The position numbers and the translations under genes are program-made. Positions 33,577 to 45,269 of a stretch of DNA of 64,000 nucleotides are shown piece by piece. The notes beneath the pieces are model-generated. The model saw nothing but the letters and a program-made list of their open reading frames with translations. It ran no database searches and was not told where the DNA came from. Numbering within the stretch: the first letter of the stretch is position 1; every line of letters begins with the position of its first letter. Origin of the DNA: Nepenthes gracilis (taxonomy: Eukaryota > Streptophyta > Magnoliopsida > Caryophyllales > Nepenthaceae); the NCBI GenBank assembly GCA_033239525.1, contig BSYO01000005.1, forward strand, positions 28,737,341 to 28,801,340, read 5' to 3'.

Positions 33577-36500
33577 TTGGCGTCGACATCATCAAAGAAT
33601 CTGCCGTTTAGCGTGGAGCAGTTTAACGGGCAGGGTAACTTTATTCTCTGGCAAGAAAGGGTGAAGAATGTTCTCACCAGAGAAGGGACGTTAAAGGCGC
33701 TGAAGAAGAAGGAAGAGAAGCCTGTGAACTTGACCGATGATGAATGACAAGATAAAAGAGATCTTGCAAAGTGCACTATTAAGCTCTGTTTGGCGAATAA
33801 CACTCTCCAGGAGGTGCTTGGCTTAACTGACCCGGCGGAGGTCTGGGAGAAGTTGGAGAGCCGGTATAAGTCCAAGTCCTTGACAACCAAATTTCATATA
33901 AAGAAGCAGTTCTATGGCTTACGGTTGTCGAAAGGAGAGTGCTTCGAGAAGCACCTGGATAAGTTTAACCGGATATTGACGCAGATGTCCGCCCTTGACG
34001 AAGAAATCAAGGAGGAAGACAACGCGTTGGTCCTACTGGCCTCCCTGCCGGCCTCCTTTGACCATATTGTTACAACCTTATTGTTTGGCAAGGATACATT
34101 AAAGTTGGATGAGGTTATTGCTTACCTACTCATGAACGAGTCAAGAAAATCACAAGGGACCTCGACGACTAAGGTACTTGTGACTGAATCAAGGGGAAGA
34201 AGTAGAGGCCGTGGTCAGAAACAAGGAGATAAAGCCCGCAGCAAGTCAATGTCAAGGTATCAAAACCGTGAATGTCACCACTGTGGCAAGAAGGGCCACA
34301 TTAAAAAGTATTGCTTCAAATGGAAGCGGAAAAATACGAAAAGGGAGAAAGGTGACTGTGGACGGGTAGAGGAAAAGTCATCCGTCTCAGTAGTCACAGC
34401 AGGCGGCCTCCTGCTAACAAGTGAAGAAGATGTGGCAAATCTGACGGACGAGAAGTCCGGCTGGGTAATCAATTCTGGTGCCACATTGCACGTCACGTCC
34501 AGAAGGCAGCTGTTCACATCCTATATACCAGGAGATTTTAGAGTAATAAAGATGGGGAATGAAGGAGGATCTCCCGTTGTAGGTAGAGGAGATGTCGTCC
34601 TGGTCACAAATAACGGGACGAAGCTGATATTGAAAGACGTACGTTATATCCCTGACATTCGACTGAATGTCATCTTAGCCGGTCGCCTGGATGATGAAGG
34701 TTATTGCAATACCTTCTGTGAAGGCGAGTGGAAGCTAACAAGAGCGTCTCTTGTTATAGCAAGAGGAAAGAAGGCCTCCGGCCTATATGTGATGAAGGCC
34801 TGTGTAGTGGCCGGAGACGTGAACGCCACAACCAGCACGGGGACAATGGACATGTGGCACAGAAGGTTAGGCCACATGAGTAATGAAGGGCTGTCCTACT
34901 TGAGTAGGGAAGGCCTGATTATTGGATCAAAGGAGGAAGAGCCAAAGATGTGTCCTCATTGCTTGGCCGGCAAGCAAAGGAGAGTCTCATTTCATGGAGA
35001 CTCATCCAGTCCAAAGGCGGAGCTCCTAGAACTTGTTCACACAGATGTGTGTGGACCATTCAAAGAAATATTTTTTGGTGGAGTCCAATATTTTATTTCT
35101 TTCATTGACGACTGTTCAAGAAAGTTGTGGGTCTACCCACCGAAGATCAAGGATCAGGTTCTTGGTATCTTTGAGCAGTTCCATGCTTTTGCGGAGCGTC
35201 AGACGGGGATGAAGCTGAAGGCCATTCGTAGTGACAACGGCGGCGAATACTTGGGGCCTTTTGATGCCTATTGTCGATTACATGGTATTAGGTATTAAAG
35301 GACACCACCCAAGACTCCACAGCTGAATGGAATGGCAGAACGGATGAATCGTACGCTCTTAGAGAGAGTACGCTGCATGCTTTCCGAAGTAAAGCTTCAT
35401 GCTTCATTCTAGGCAGAAGCACTCCTGACGGTGGTCTACATTATCAACAGGTCACCCAGTAAACCTCTGATCGGTGAAGTGGTGGAGAAGATATGGACTG
35501 GCAAGGAGCCGTCCTATGATCATCTGCGAGTGCTTGGATGCAAAGTATTCGTGTTTGTCCCAAGAGACGAAAGGACAAAGTTGGAGCCAAAGATGATGCA
35601 GTGCATCTTTCTGGGCTACGGGAAAGATGAACTGGGCTACCGATTCTATGATCCAACTACCAGAAAACTCGTCCGGCCTAGGGACGTAACCTTTGTTGAG
35701 AATGAGAAGATTGAAGATATTGGCAGAGATTCCAAATGTGACGATGTGCAAACAGACCAAGTGAGCACTGAAACTGTTCGTCTGGTATTATTAGAAGGAG
35801 AGGATCCAAGTCAGGAGATGGTTGAGGAAAATGAAGAGGAGGTAGTGGCTCCGGATGACACCATCGATGAAATCATACCTCAACCAGCAGGGAATATCCC
35901 TATTAAACGATCCTAATGCAACAGACGGCCGTCCGTCCGTCTGTTGCCAAATGAATATGTCATGCTCACTGATGCCGAAGAGCCTGAGGATTATGAAGAG
36001 GCAATGAAGGACGACAGCAAAGAAGAATGGCTGGAAACCATGAAGGAGGAGATGAGCTCCCTTCATGAAAATCACACCTTCGATTTGGTAAAACTTCATA
36101 AGGGGAAGAAGGCCCTCAAGAACAAATGGGTCTATCGCTTGAAGCAGGACGAGAATACCAAGAAGCCTAAATACAAGGCACGGTTGGTGATGAAAGGCTT
36201 CAGTCAACAAAAGGGGTTTGATTTTGATGAGATCTTTGCTCCGGTTGTTAAAATATCCTCCGCTCGGGTAGTGCTGGGCCTGACTGCTACCCAGGACTTA
36301 GAGGTGGAACAGATGGACGTCCGGACTGTATTCCTCCATGGTGAGCTTGAGGAGGAGACCTGCATGGAACAACCGGGAGGATTCAAAGCCAAAGGGAAGG
36401 AGAAACTTGTTTGTCGACTAAGGAAAAGTCTGTACGGATTAAAATAAGCTCCTATGCAATGGTACAAGAAATTCGAGTCAGTCATGACCAATCAGGGGTA

Positions 36501-37584
36501 TCGGCGGACAACTCGTGACCATTGCGTACTTGTACAGAAATTCTCGGATGATGATTTTGTTGTTCTTCTTCTATACGTAGACGATATGCTGATCATCGGA
36601 CGCAACGGAGACCGGATAAAGAAGCTGAAGGAGTAGCTTGGACGGTCATTTGCCATGAAAGACCTTGGATCAGCTAAGCAAATTCTGGGAGTCAGAATCC
36701 TACGCGATCGGAAGGCAAGGAAGTTGTGGTTGTCTCAAGAGAACTATCTTGAGAAAGTGCTCCAACGATTCAGCATGGAGAAATCAAAGCCTGTGAGTAC
36801 ACCATTGGCAAATCACTACAGGCTGAGCACTCACCAATGTCCGACTACGGATGACGAGAAGAAATACATGAAAGACATTCTCTACTCATCAGCTGTGGGA
36901 AGCTTGATGTATGCCCTGGTATGTTCCAGATCGGACATAGCTCATGCCGTCGGGACAGTTAGCCGGTTTCTGTCCAATCCGAGAAAGGAGCACTAGTCCG
37001 CAGTGAAATGTATCATGAGATACCTTCGGGGAACTTCCAAGATGTGCTTGTGTTTTGGAAGTGACAAACTACAGTTGGTGGGATACTCAGACGCGGATAT
37101 GGTCGGAGATGTTGACACACACAAATCCACATCGGGTTATTTGGTGAAATTTGTGGGCGGTGCAGTTTTTTGGCAGTCCAAGCTGTAAAAGTGTATAACT
37201 TTATCCACAACTAAAAATGAATACATTGTAGTAACAAAAGCCTGTAAGGTGATGCTGTGGATGAAGGAGCTTGTTCAAGAGTTTGGCATTAAACAAGAGA
37301 GATATGTGGTACTTTGTGATAGTCAAAGTGCCATTCATCTATGTAAGAACTCTTCTCTCCACTCCAGATCAAAGCACATTGATATACGATATCATTGGGT
37401 GCGAGAGGTGCTGGAGGAAGGCCTTCTGTCACTGGACAAGATCAGCACGGAAGAGAACAGGGCAGATATGATGATGAAGATCCTACCGAAAGGGAAGAAT
37501 AAAGCATGTTGTAAGATGGCCGGGCTAACTGAGTTAACTTCCTCACGGTCGAGAGGAAAAGTTTGTTGGAAATCTGTCTCGTGA
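33577..37584 (+). pseudogene. Copia Gag-Pol of element D with in-frame stops
   Basis: One frame carries Gag (SVEQFNGQGNF; zinc knuckle CHHCGKKGHIKKYC near 34275), protease (WVINSGATLHV), integrase (HRRLGH...CPHC zinc block, HTDVCGPF, RSDNGGEY, GMAERMNRT), RT (KARLVMKGFSQQKGFDFDEI, LLYVDDMLIIG) and RNase H (GYSDADMVGD, then CDSQSAIHLCKN). Eight stops interrupt it: near 33747, then 35296, about 35411, 35914, 36445, 36634, 36994 and 37186. There is no frameshift up to 37584. The likely original start codon reads TTG at 33577, and the protease Asp is Asn. Confidence 0.92.
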
Positions 37585-38204
37585 AGAAGTTCCGATTAAC
37601 GATATGTTGACCGGATGGGCGGCCAACGGGACATTGACTGGATGGGCAGCCAACGGACGGTCAACTCAGTTAACCGTCAACTCAGCTTGGCAGTCCAAGC
37701 TGCAAAAGTGTGTAGCTTTATCCACAACTGAAATTGAATACATTGTAGTAACAAAAGCCTGTAAGGAGATGCTGTGGATGAAGGAGTTTGTTCAAGAGTT
37801 TGGTATTAAACAAGAGAGATATGTGGTACTTTGTGATAGTCAAAGTGCCATTCATTTATGCAAGAACTCTTCTCTCCACTCCAGATTAAAGCACATTGAT
37901 ATACGATATCATTGGGTGCGAGAGGTGCTGGAGGAAGGCCTTCTGTCACTGGACAAGATCAGCACGGAAGAGAACGGGGCAGATATGATGACGAAGATCC
38001 TACCGAAAGGGAAGAATGAAGCATGTTGTAAGATGACCGGGCTAACTGAGTTAACTTCCTCACGGTCGAGAGGGAAAGTTTGTTAGAAATCTCTCTCGTG
38101 AAGAAGTTTCGGTCAACAGGATGTTGACCGGATGGGCGGCCAACGGGACGTTGACCGGATGGGCAGCCAACGGACGGTCAACTCAGTTAACCATCTGAAG
38201 GTTC
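37171..38204 (+). repeat. 517-bp tandem duplication across the pol/3' LTR junction of element D
   Basis: Copies at 37171-37687 and from 37688 are offset by exactly 517 bp. TGGCAGTCCAAGCTG recurs at 37171 and 37688, and the LTR start TGTTGGAAATC / TGTTAGAAATC at 37564 and 38081. The order is RNase H end, about 120 bp of LTR start, RNase H end again, full LTR. Both RNase H copies keep CDSQSAIHLCKNSSLHSR. Confidence 0.93.
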
Positions 38205-38590
38205 AAGTTGACCGTTTCAGCTGAGGACTCTCAGGAAAATTGTGAAGACGGTCAACATGATGTTGACCGTTCTGAATGGGATGACGGTCAACAGGATGTT
38301 CACCGTTCTGAATGGGATGACGGTCAACAGGATGTTGACCGGTATGTTTGGAAGGACGGTTAACAAGCTTGATCGTCTCATTAAAGCAACACAGAACACC
38401 TGCTGCGTCTGAAAGGGAGTTGGTTGACCTGCCTGTTTAGGTAACCTTGGAAACTCAAAGACTGCAGATCTGTTGCTGCTGCTGCAGGCATGCGCCACCT
38501 GCTGCTGTTCTTTTACATGCTTCTTGGAAACCGTGCACCAACCACGGAGGGCGGCGTGCTGCTCTAGCTGTTGCCAAGACCTTTGCATAT

Positions 38591-38627
<37 letters not shown>

Positions 38628-38948
38628 AGTGTACATGGTAAAGGGTGTAGAGAGAGAAGTTGTTATAGAGTGGAAGAGAATAGAGCAGAGTGTGAGTGTG
38701 TGTGAGAGTAAGAAGAAAACAGAGGAGAGGAAGAAAGCCCAAGTGTGTGTGTATGCATTTTCGCTTTACTATTTTGTAATCTCTATCTCATACATAGTGC
38801 AATTTTACGGAATTAACGTCCAGTGATTTTTCCCTTGATTCAGAAGGGTTTTCCACGTAAACATCGGTTGATAATACTCTTGCTTTCACTTCTTCTTTTT
38901 CGATTCTTTTGTGCCTATGTTGGTAGGCCGCCCCACTTCCGGCCAACA
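38081..38948 (+). repeat. 3' LTR of element D
   Basis: 868 bp, TGTTAGAAATCTC...CGGCCAACA. It is longer than the left LTR mainly through a 36-bp duplication (CCGTTCTGAATGGGATGACGG, near 38265-38340) and expansion of the TA microsatellite at 38593-38625. Confidence 0.93.
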
Positions 38949-39029
38949 ACTTTATTGTCAACGACCTGCACTGATGCATTAGATTCATTATGAGCATCGT
39001 CAACCAATTTTTTCCAAAATATTTATTAT

Positions 39030-42000
39030 AAATGGCCCCAACATATTTTTCATTTACGACCTTATTTCACTTTTTGGGTAAACTTAACACAACTCAAGGC
39101 TGTTCTAAGGAGTCTGGTGCTGGCTGTTGGGAATCGACTTTAATCAGAAGTGCGAAGGGACTCCAAATCATAATATCCAGATAGATAGTAGATCTAGTTT
39201 AAACCAGGACATATTGTTCTGGTTTTCATTCCTGTCGATACAAGTCAAGTTGATTACCAGTTACCACCCATGATTCACTGACTTCAGAAGAAGTTTTGTT
39301 CTGATGCTTCCTTCTATGACCATGGAACCCGCATATTTTCTACGCACCCAGCAGGGGAAATGTTTAATAGTCAGCTTGATGTCTTTCCAATGTTGCCCAA
39401 ACAATGTCGCATTTTCAAACAATGAAAGTAAACCGTCGTACATCTTGCAATAAGAGCCAATGATAGACTCAATTTATGTGCAAGCTTGAGTGGGTGGATC
39501 TATGAAACAATAAGCAATCATAAGCAAAGGAAAGGGGCATTCAATGGCCGCTTCCGAGCATGATCCAAAGCCTTGACTCATTTTACTGCGCTCCACAAAA
39601 AAACCCTAGAGGTAAAAGGGAGGCTCCTCGATACTCAAGCTAGTAAAATATTCTCAAATAATTAACAGAATAATTACAATGTTTTAATATGGTAAGATTG
39701 CATGGAGAAAGAATCTGCTAAACTCAGTGTGGTGAGTATAGAGGTTGAAGCCTATCCAGGCCATATAGTCAATATATTAGGAAAACTTGAGAATTTTACA
39801 TAGAAGTTTGGCTTTATATCTTATGTTCCTTTTGGGCTTTTATAGGCCTTGGATCAGGGATCGATATGGCGATAGGTGAGTAAATCGAGATTTTCCTAGT
39901 GGACTTTCTAGCTAACCAGTACTCTAAACCATTTGGTAGTGTTACTTGGGTGATTTTCTAAAGCAGAAATCCTAATAAGACTGATATCTATGGTAAGTCA
40001 TTGATGCTAAGATGGTATGGAGATGGGCCACAAGAGGAAAGGAAATTCTTCCTCTTTCTCTCTTTAGCTTCCTCCTAGGGGCTTGCTCTCCTCTTGGAGC
40101 CTTGCTCCAGGTGTGCCCCATCTAGGCCTCCCCCTCTCCTTACGACCAACACCCCTTTGATAAGAAAGAGTGTGGGAAATCTTAGGGGCGAAGCAGTCTT
40201 GTACTATTGGACAAGTGATATTGCTGGTGGCTTCTAATTCACTCGCTTCCACGAAGGTTCGTCATTGGCTAGGCAATGCAAGCGGCAACTTCTAATTAGC
40301 TTGCTCACACAGATGCTCGCCATTGGTCAGGTGATGCAAGTGGCAACTTCTGATTGCCTCAGCAGCATTGAGGCCCACCATTAGTTGAGCAATGCAGTCG
40401 GTGGCTCATGATTGACTCACTTATTCTAGGTTTGTATGCCTGCCCTTGGAATCCAACTTATTGGTTAAATTTTAAGGTCTAACTTCTTCCGTCCATTCAC
40501 ATAATTGGGTTTTCTTCTCATCTAGATCCGTCACTTTATAATATGACTTATCACTAGGCTCCAGCTTCTAAGACTGCATTTCGAGCAAGTAGGCTATTAT
40601 TTCCATTAATAGATGATTAACTTGTTAGCGCATGGTAGATAAGTAATGGACGGTGAACCACCTCAATTGTATATTACCAAGCTTGTCAGTAACAGAGTCG
40701 AGGGAAATTGCTTGATAAACTTGGGATGGTGCTTGGCCTGCCTAGAGATGATGCTTGGCCAAAACCTAGGGTTGGCACCTAGCCAATGCCAAGGTCAAGG
40801 CCTAGGCCAACCCATGGGGTGATGCCTAGCCAATGCCAGGGTTGGGACCTAGGCTAGCCCCTTGGTGCACCTGGTGCCTGCACATGGGAGTCAGGTGCCT
40901 TGCGTGTGAGCATCAAGAGGGAGTTAAGACTCTTTCCTCTTTCATTAATCCATCTTTGTATCAATTATGGAGCATGTGTCCAATATTTTTTTTTTACTTA
41001 TTTCCCCAAGTGATTTTGTGGAGTTGCAATGGCAGTACGACATTGATCCAGCAGATGATGATATATCGTGACTCATCTGGATGAGTGACCACTGCCACTT
41101 TGATCGGATATATTATTATTATATAGTATTACTTAAGATAATTATTTATTTTCTCTAACTCATGACCTATCATTCATACTAACCGTAGTAAGTCTACCTT
41201 TGACACAACTTAAAATTTTTATATTTTGGATCAATGAGTTTAGGTGCATGACGTTAGGCTTTGAAGTATGCAACATTGGGCTCAGGCAAGGGCTTCACCC
41301 AAATTTTGCCATGGCATCTAGGCTTGATTCTTCCTTCACTAGCCTAATTATGGGATTTCTCTTCTGAAATAAATTGAGTTTTTAATATCTCTTTCTTTAA
41401 TCGTTGGGATGATAAGCTATACTGGATAAAGTATCCTTATTGACTAGGATCATCTGGTCACGAGAGGGCATCTGCCCTTTGGCCCTTTAGCTATATAGAC
41501 ATTTTCAAAGGCCATAGCATTTTATGCCACTCTCATTTGGTTTTGTCTCTCATTATGGATAGCTCTACCTAGTCCTGCTCGGCAATCATGAATTGATGGG
41601 GATGTGCTTGGCTTTTCAGAACGTTTCATTTCAAGATCCTTAGTAGGGGCTTACCCAGTCTGGGCACTATGGATTTAGGGGGTTTGACCTGGACGTTGGC
41701 AAGTATTTTGGGTTCCCCAACTTGGGTTCCAAGGTCATGGTGCTTTGGCCTTGGAATCTTGGTTGCATCTTAGTCTGCACATCACAAGCTATGTACTTCG
41801 ACTCACCTGAACTCTTTGCCTCTAGGATCCTCTTACCGAGTCGCTAACATGGATAGCCAACATGGTTAGATAGGTAGGGGATTGTCCGATGGGGTGTTTC
41901 CTAGTCGAGTGCCATCCATCATGCTCTGAGGTGTCTTGTTCTGCTTGAAATATTCAGATGATTAAATTTTTTGCAACTAGCATTTTTAGCAAGGACCCAT

Positions 42001-42649
42001 TTCGGGCTACAATCCTTTCTGAGAATGATGAGATGTTAGGGAGGATAGCCACCTCTATGATTGCTGGTGATTGCTTAATTTTCTTAATAAGAACAATCAT
42101 TCTTTTTTTTTTTTCTCTATATCACTACCTAGCCCCAATGTTGTTCATTTTAAGGCGGACTAATAATGGTGCATTCTCTAAAAACAGTTCACAATTTAAG
42201 TACTATTGGGGTTATTCAGTTACTTTTATGAGTGAAGATCTTATGGTCAATAGGACTTAGCCTACACGTGGGGCGTAGTAGCTTTCCGTGTGCTAATGTA
42301 TTTGTCTCTAGGATTTCAATGATTCCTTATTTCCAAGGAGATTTTTGGCTGTTTTGCAACTGTGGTCCCTAGATTATTTTATAATCATTTTACATCCATG
42401 TGGACCTAGGCTCATCCAAGGCAAGATCCGAGGATCGTGAATTTCTAGACCTTTTCGCATCTATGTAAACCTTTATAGTCTCATCCAAGTCTCAATCCAG
42501 TGATCACTAGTTTCATGACTGTCTCACATTCATGTGAATCTTTGCAGGCTCATTTGAACAATTTTTTCAAATGAAACATATTGCGTACTATTTTTATTAC
42601 ATTATTATGATGTCGCAAATATTTCTAAAAATTTGTAATGTAATATAGG
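39030..42649. other. Region between elements D and E without a recognised gene
   Basis: About 3.6 kb. A 60-codon minus-strand frame (39261-39443, SLFENATLFGQHWKDIKL) is protein-like but unrecognised. Four copies of a 58-bp repeat (CTTCTAATT / GGCAATGCAAG) lie at 40231-40420. CCTAGCCAATGCC-type short repeats stand at 40730-40860. The rest shows no domain or element end. Confidence 0.5.
40231..40420. repeat. 58-bp tandem repeat
   Basis: CTTCTAATTC at 40231, CTTCTAATTA at 40289 and CTTCTGATTG at 40347, with intervening CATTGG...GGCAATGCAAG(C/T)GG blocks, followed by a diverged fourth copy. Confidence 0.75.
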
Positions 42650-43502
42650 TGTTGGATACCAATACCCGGGGACCTCAAAAGAATGGGCAAAAGGGCGAGT
42701 GCTTGACCCGAGAAGCCCAGGTTGCCAGTTTTTCTGAGCAAAAGGTGTAAAAAGCCCAGGACATTCCACAATAGGCCCAAAAGCCTTTAGCAGGTCAGCA
42801 ATACAGTCAACGACCGAGAACCCTCTCATCCCGTCCGAGAACAAGCACATGGGGGATACAGTACGGGAACTCACCCAAAGGATAGTACCGCCAGGAAAGG
42901 ACGAGGACTCTCCCAGATGTCCGAGAACGCCAGCTCAGCTTCATAGTCACGCAACCCATGCGTCACGCCACCACCAAACCTCAGAACACGCCTTGTCACT
43001 TCAAGGCTGACATTCCTGACAGGGTATGGCCAGTCGGCGCCGTTGGAAGCTAACTTCCTGGACACGCCAGCATGCCTGACACAGCATGGCCATGTCAGTA
43101 GGGTAGGTGGACAGCCTCCCTGCAGGTACCAGGAGCCACGTGGACACTTCAACCACCACATTCTCCTATAAATACTTACTTAGAGCCCATAAGAAGAGGA
43201 TCCCCCCGCTAGACCTTCGGGGGACATCTCCTGAAGTACTTTAATCTTTTGAGATCTCTCTCTCTAACCAGAAAAAAGAGATCAAAGAAGGAAAAGAAAG
43301 GGTTTTCTCCCTACTTTGTATTTTGTACACAACCACCCAACGGTAGTGAAGATCTTTCTCAGGCTCCAAGCCTCGTGGTTTTTCCTCCTCATTTTAAGGG
43401 GAGGTTTTCCACATAAAAATCTTGTCTCAATCTCTCCATCTCTCTAACCCCGAACTTTCAAACTCTCATGTTGCTCCGGACCCCGAAAACCGGCACGCAA
43501 CA
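42650..43502 (+). repeat. 5' LTR of element E
   Basis: 853 bp, TGTTGGATACCAATACCC...CGGCACGCAACA. TATAAATA at 43167-43174 is a good TATA box, repeated in the right LTR near 48251. Confidence 0.95.
43167..43174 (+). promoter_or_regulatory. TATA box in 5' LTR of element E
   Basis: CTCCTATAAATACTTACTT, in the right half of the LTR, is identical in both LTRs and in the expected place for transcription of the element. Confidence 0.65.
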
Positions 43503-43522
43503 TTGGCGCCGTCTGTGGGAAG
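43503..43522 (+). promoter_or_regulatory. Primer binding site of element E
   Basis: TTGGCGCCGTCTGTGGGAAG directly after the 5' LTR. It is identical to the site of element A. Confidence 0.9.
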
Positions 43523-43604
43523 AGGACTAAAAGTCAGCCTCTCACCCTTCCAAAACAACACCAGACAACACTTCAATTCTTCCACAACCGCCAACACCCA
43601 AAAG

Positions 43605-44405
43605 ATGATGAGCAGGCGAGACAGCACGTCCGCCCGAGAGAACGAGCACTTTGGTGGGGTGTCTCTGTCGAGGGCAACATGAGGAATGGCGGTCCCCAAA
43701 GATGCGAAGATTAGAACAAAAGGTGGATAACCTTTCAAGGACCATCCATACCTTACGCGAAAGGGTGTACGAACAGTCCAGAGGAAGACACCCTGAGAGC
43801 TCGCGTCCACCAGTGTCTCAGGAGCGGCAGACCGCCCGAGTTCCTGGTGAGTTGAGGGACTACCTCAACAAGAAGAAATCTATGAGCCAAGCCCCATCAA
43901 GGAGGGGACTCAAGAGGCTCTGGAAGACTGTCTTTGGACACAAGGCCGGCGAAGCAACCCAACCGGAAGAATCAGAAGACTCCTTGCCCCCGAGGACAGG
44001 GGAAGGAGGGAGAAGGGCGAGCGCCCACCAGAAGACCCAAAGATCGTCCGAGCGAGATAAGCCTGAGCGGATGGTCCTTGGGGAAGAAAAACACTCAGGC
44101 CCATTGGCCTTCACTGACTCCATCACCAACATCCTGAGGCAGATCAAGGACGAGAAGTTCCTAAGATGGCCCAGGGCCTTGAAGAACCCAGAAGGAGGGG
44201 ACCAATGGGAATACTGTCATTACCATTGTTTCACGGCCACGACACTGAGGACTGCATGAAGCTCCGGGCAGAGATCAATCGACTAGCGGCGGAGGGCCGT
44301 CTTGACCGGTTCCTGCCACGACCTGGGCCTGGCCCCAGACCAGCAGGACACAACCGGTCACGCCAATCCCAGAGGCACGGCCAGGATAGGCTTGGAACAT
44401 GCGAC
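43605..44405 (+). pseudogene. Gag remnant of element E
   Basis: From ATG 43605 the frame ends after 25 codons (TGA at 43680). A shifted frame continues with MRRLEQKVDNLSRTIHTLRE and a Gag C-terminal block (RQIKDEKFLRWPRALKNPE, then YCHYH); another shift gives GHDTEDCMKLRAEINRLAAE. The C/H pieces together resemble the single Cys-His motif of Tat Gag. The central gag core seen in A and G (a DGS-DPMDHL block) is missing, so the central part was deleted as well as frameshifted. It cannot make a normal Gag. Confidence 0.75.
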
Positions 44406-44640
44406 TTCGTTTTTTTAACTTGATCTTGCAAGGCCAAGAACTAAACATAATCGATAAAAGACCCAAGGGAGCAGCAAAAGGACCACCAAGACCGGAGCTC
44501 ATGGAGTAATGTAACAAGAGGAATTCAAGAAGGCCCTAGAGGCTAAACGGTGTAACACGTACCCATCAATAAAAACGTCCATTCGTTGAATATATCGAGA
44601 ACTGCTCTAAGAGTCTCTCATCAACGACAAATTCAGAAAA

Positions 44641-45125
44641 CTCGGTTCCGTCCGAGCGGCCCAAGAGGTCGTAATCAAAAACTCGGTCCCGTCCGAGCGG
44701 CCCAAGAGGTCGTAATTAAAAATTCGGTTCCGTCCGAGCGGCCCAAGAGGTCGTAATCAAAAACTCGGTTCCGTCCGAGCGGCCCAGGAGGTCGTAATCA
44801 AAAACTCGGTTCCGTCCGAGCGGCCTAGGAGGTTGTAATCAAAAACTCGGTTCCGTCCGAGCGGCCCAAGAGGTCGTAATCAAAAACTCGGCTCCGTCCG
44901 AGCGGCCCAAGGGGTCGTAATCAAAAACTCGGTTCCGTCCGAGCGGCCCAGGAGGTCGTAATCAAAAGCTCGGTTCCGTCCGAGCGGCCCCCAGAGGTCG
45001 TAATCAAAAGACTCGGTTAAGCCCGAGCGGCCCAAGAGGTCGTGCTCAAGAACTCGGTTATGTCCGAGCGTCTCAAAGGGTCGAATTTAAGAACTCAGTT
45101 CCGTCTCAAGCAATCTTAAGGGCCA
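44641..45125. repeat. 41-bp tandem array with a hairpin in each unit (element E)
   Basis: About 11-12 copies of a 41-bp unit: CTCGGTTCCGTCCGAGCGGC, then CCAAGAGGTCGTAATCAAAAA. Starts at 44641, 44682, 44723 and so on; the last copies are diverged. Each unit contains CTCGG-TTCCGT-CCGAG, a 5-bp stem with a 6-nt loop. The array stands where pol would end and the 3' region starts, as does the array of element A, but the unit is unrelated. Confidence 0.93.
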
Positions 45126-45269
45126 AAGCCTCAACGAGTATGACGAAAGATAGAAGCAGCAAACACAACGAGAATCATCTAAAGACTTCAAGCATCATTT
45201 ATTGAACAACGTATGTACATCATGCAAAAAAAAAAAAAAAAAAAAGAGAGAAAAATACATATACACATC

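Larger units (their letters stand above)
32741..38948 (+). mobile_element. Complete Ty1/copia retrotransposon with disabled polyprotein (element D)
   Basis: 6208 bp with LTRs 32741-33541 and 38081-38948, primer site TGGTATCAGAG right after the left LTR, and an exact target duplication ACTTT (32736-32740 and 38949-38953). One plus-strand frame from about 33577 holds Gag, protease, integrase, RT and RNase H in copia order. It is interrupted only by point stops. A 517-bp tandem duplication spans the end of pol and the start of the 3' LTR. Confidence 0.95.

Noticed and set aside
44641..45125. CRISPR-like array (41-bp units)
   Set aside because: Units are contiguous without unique spacers, in a plant retrotransposon; it is an ordinary tandem repeat.
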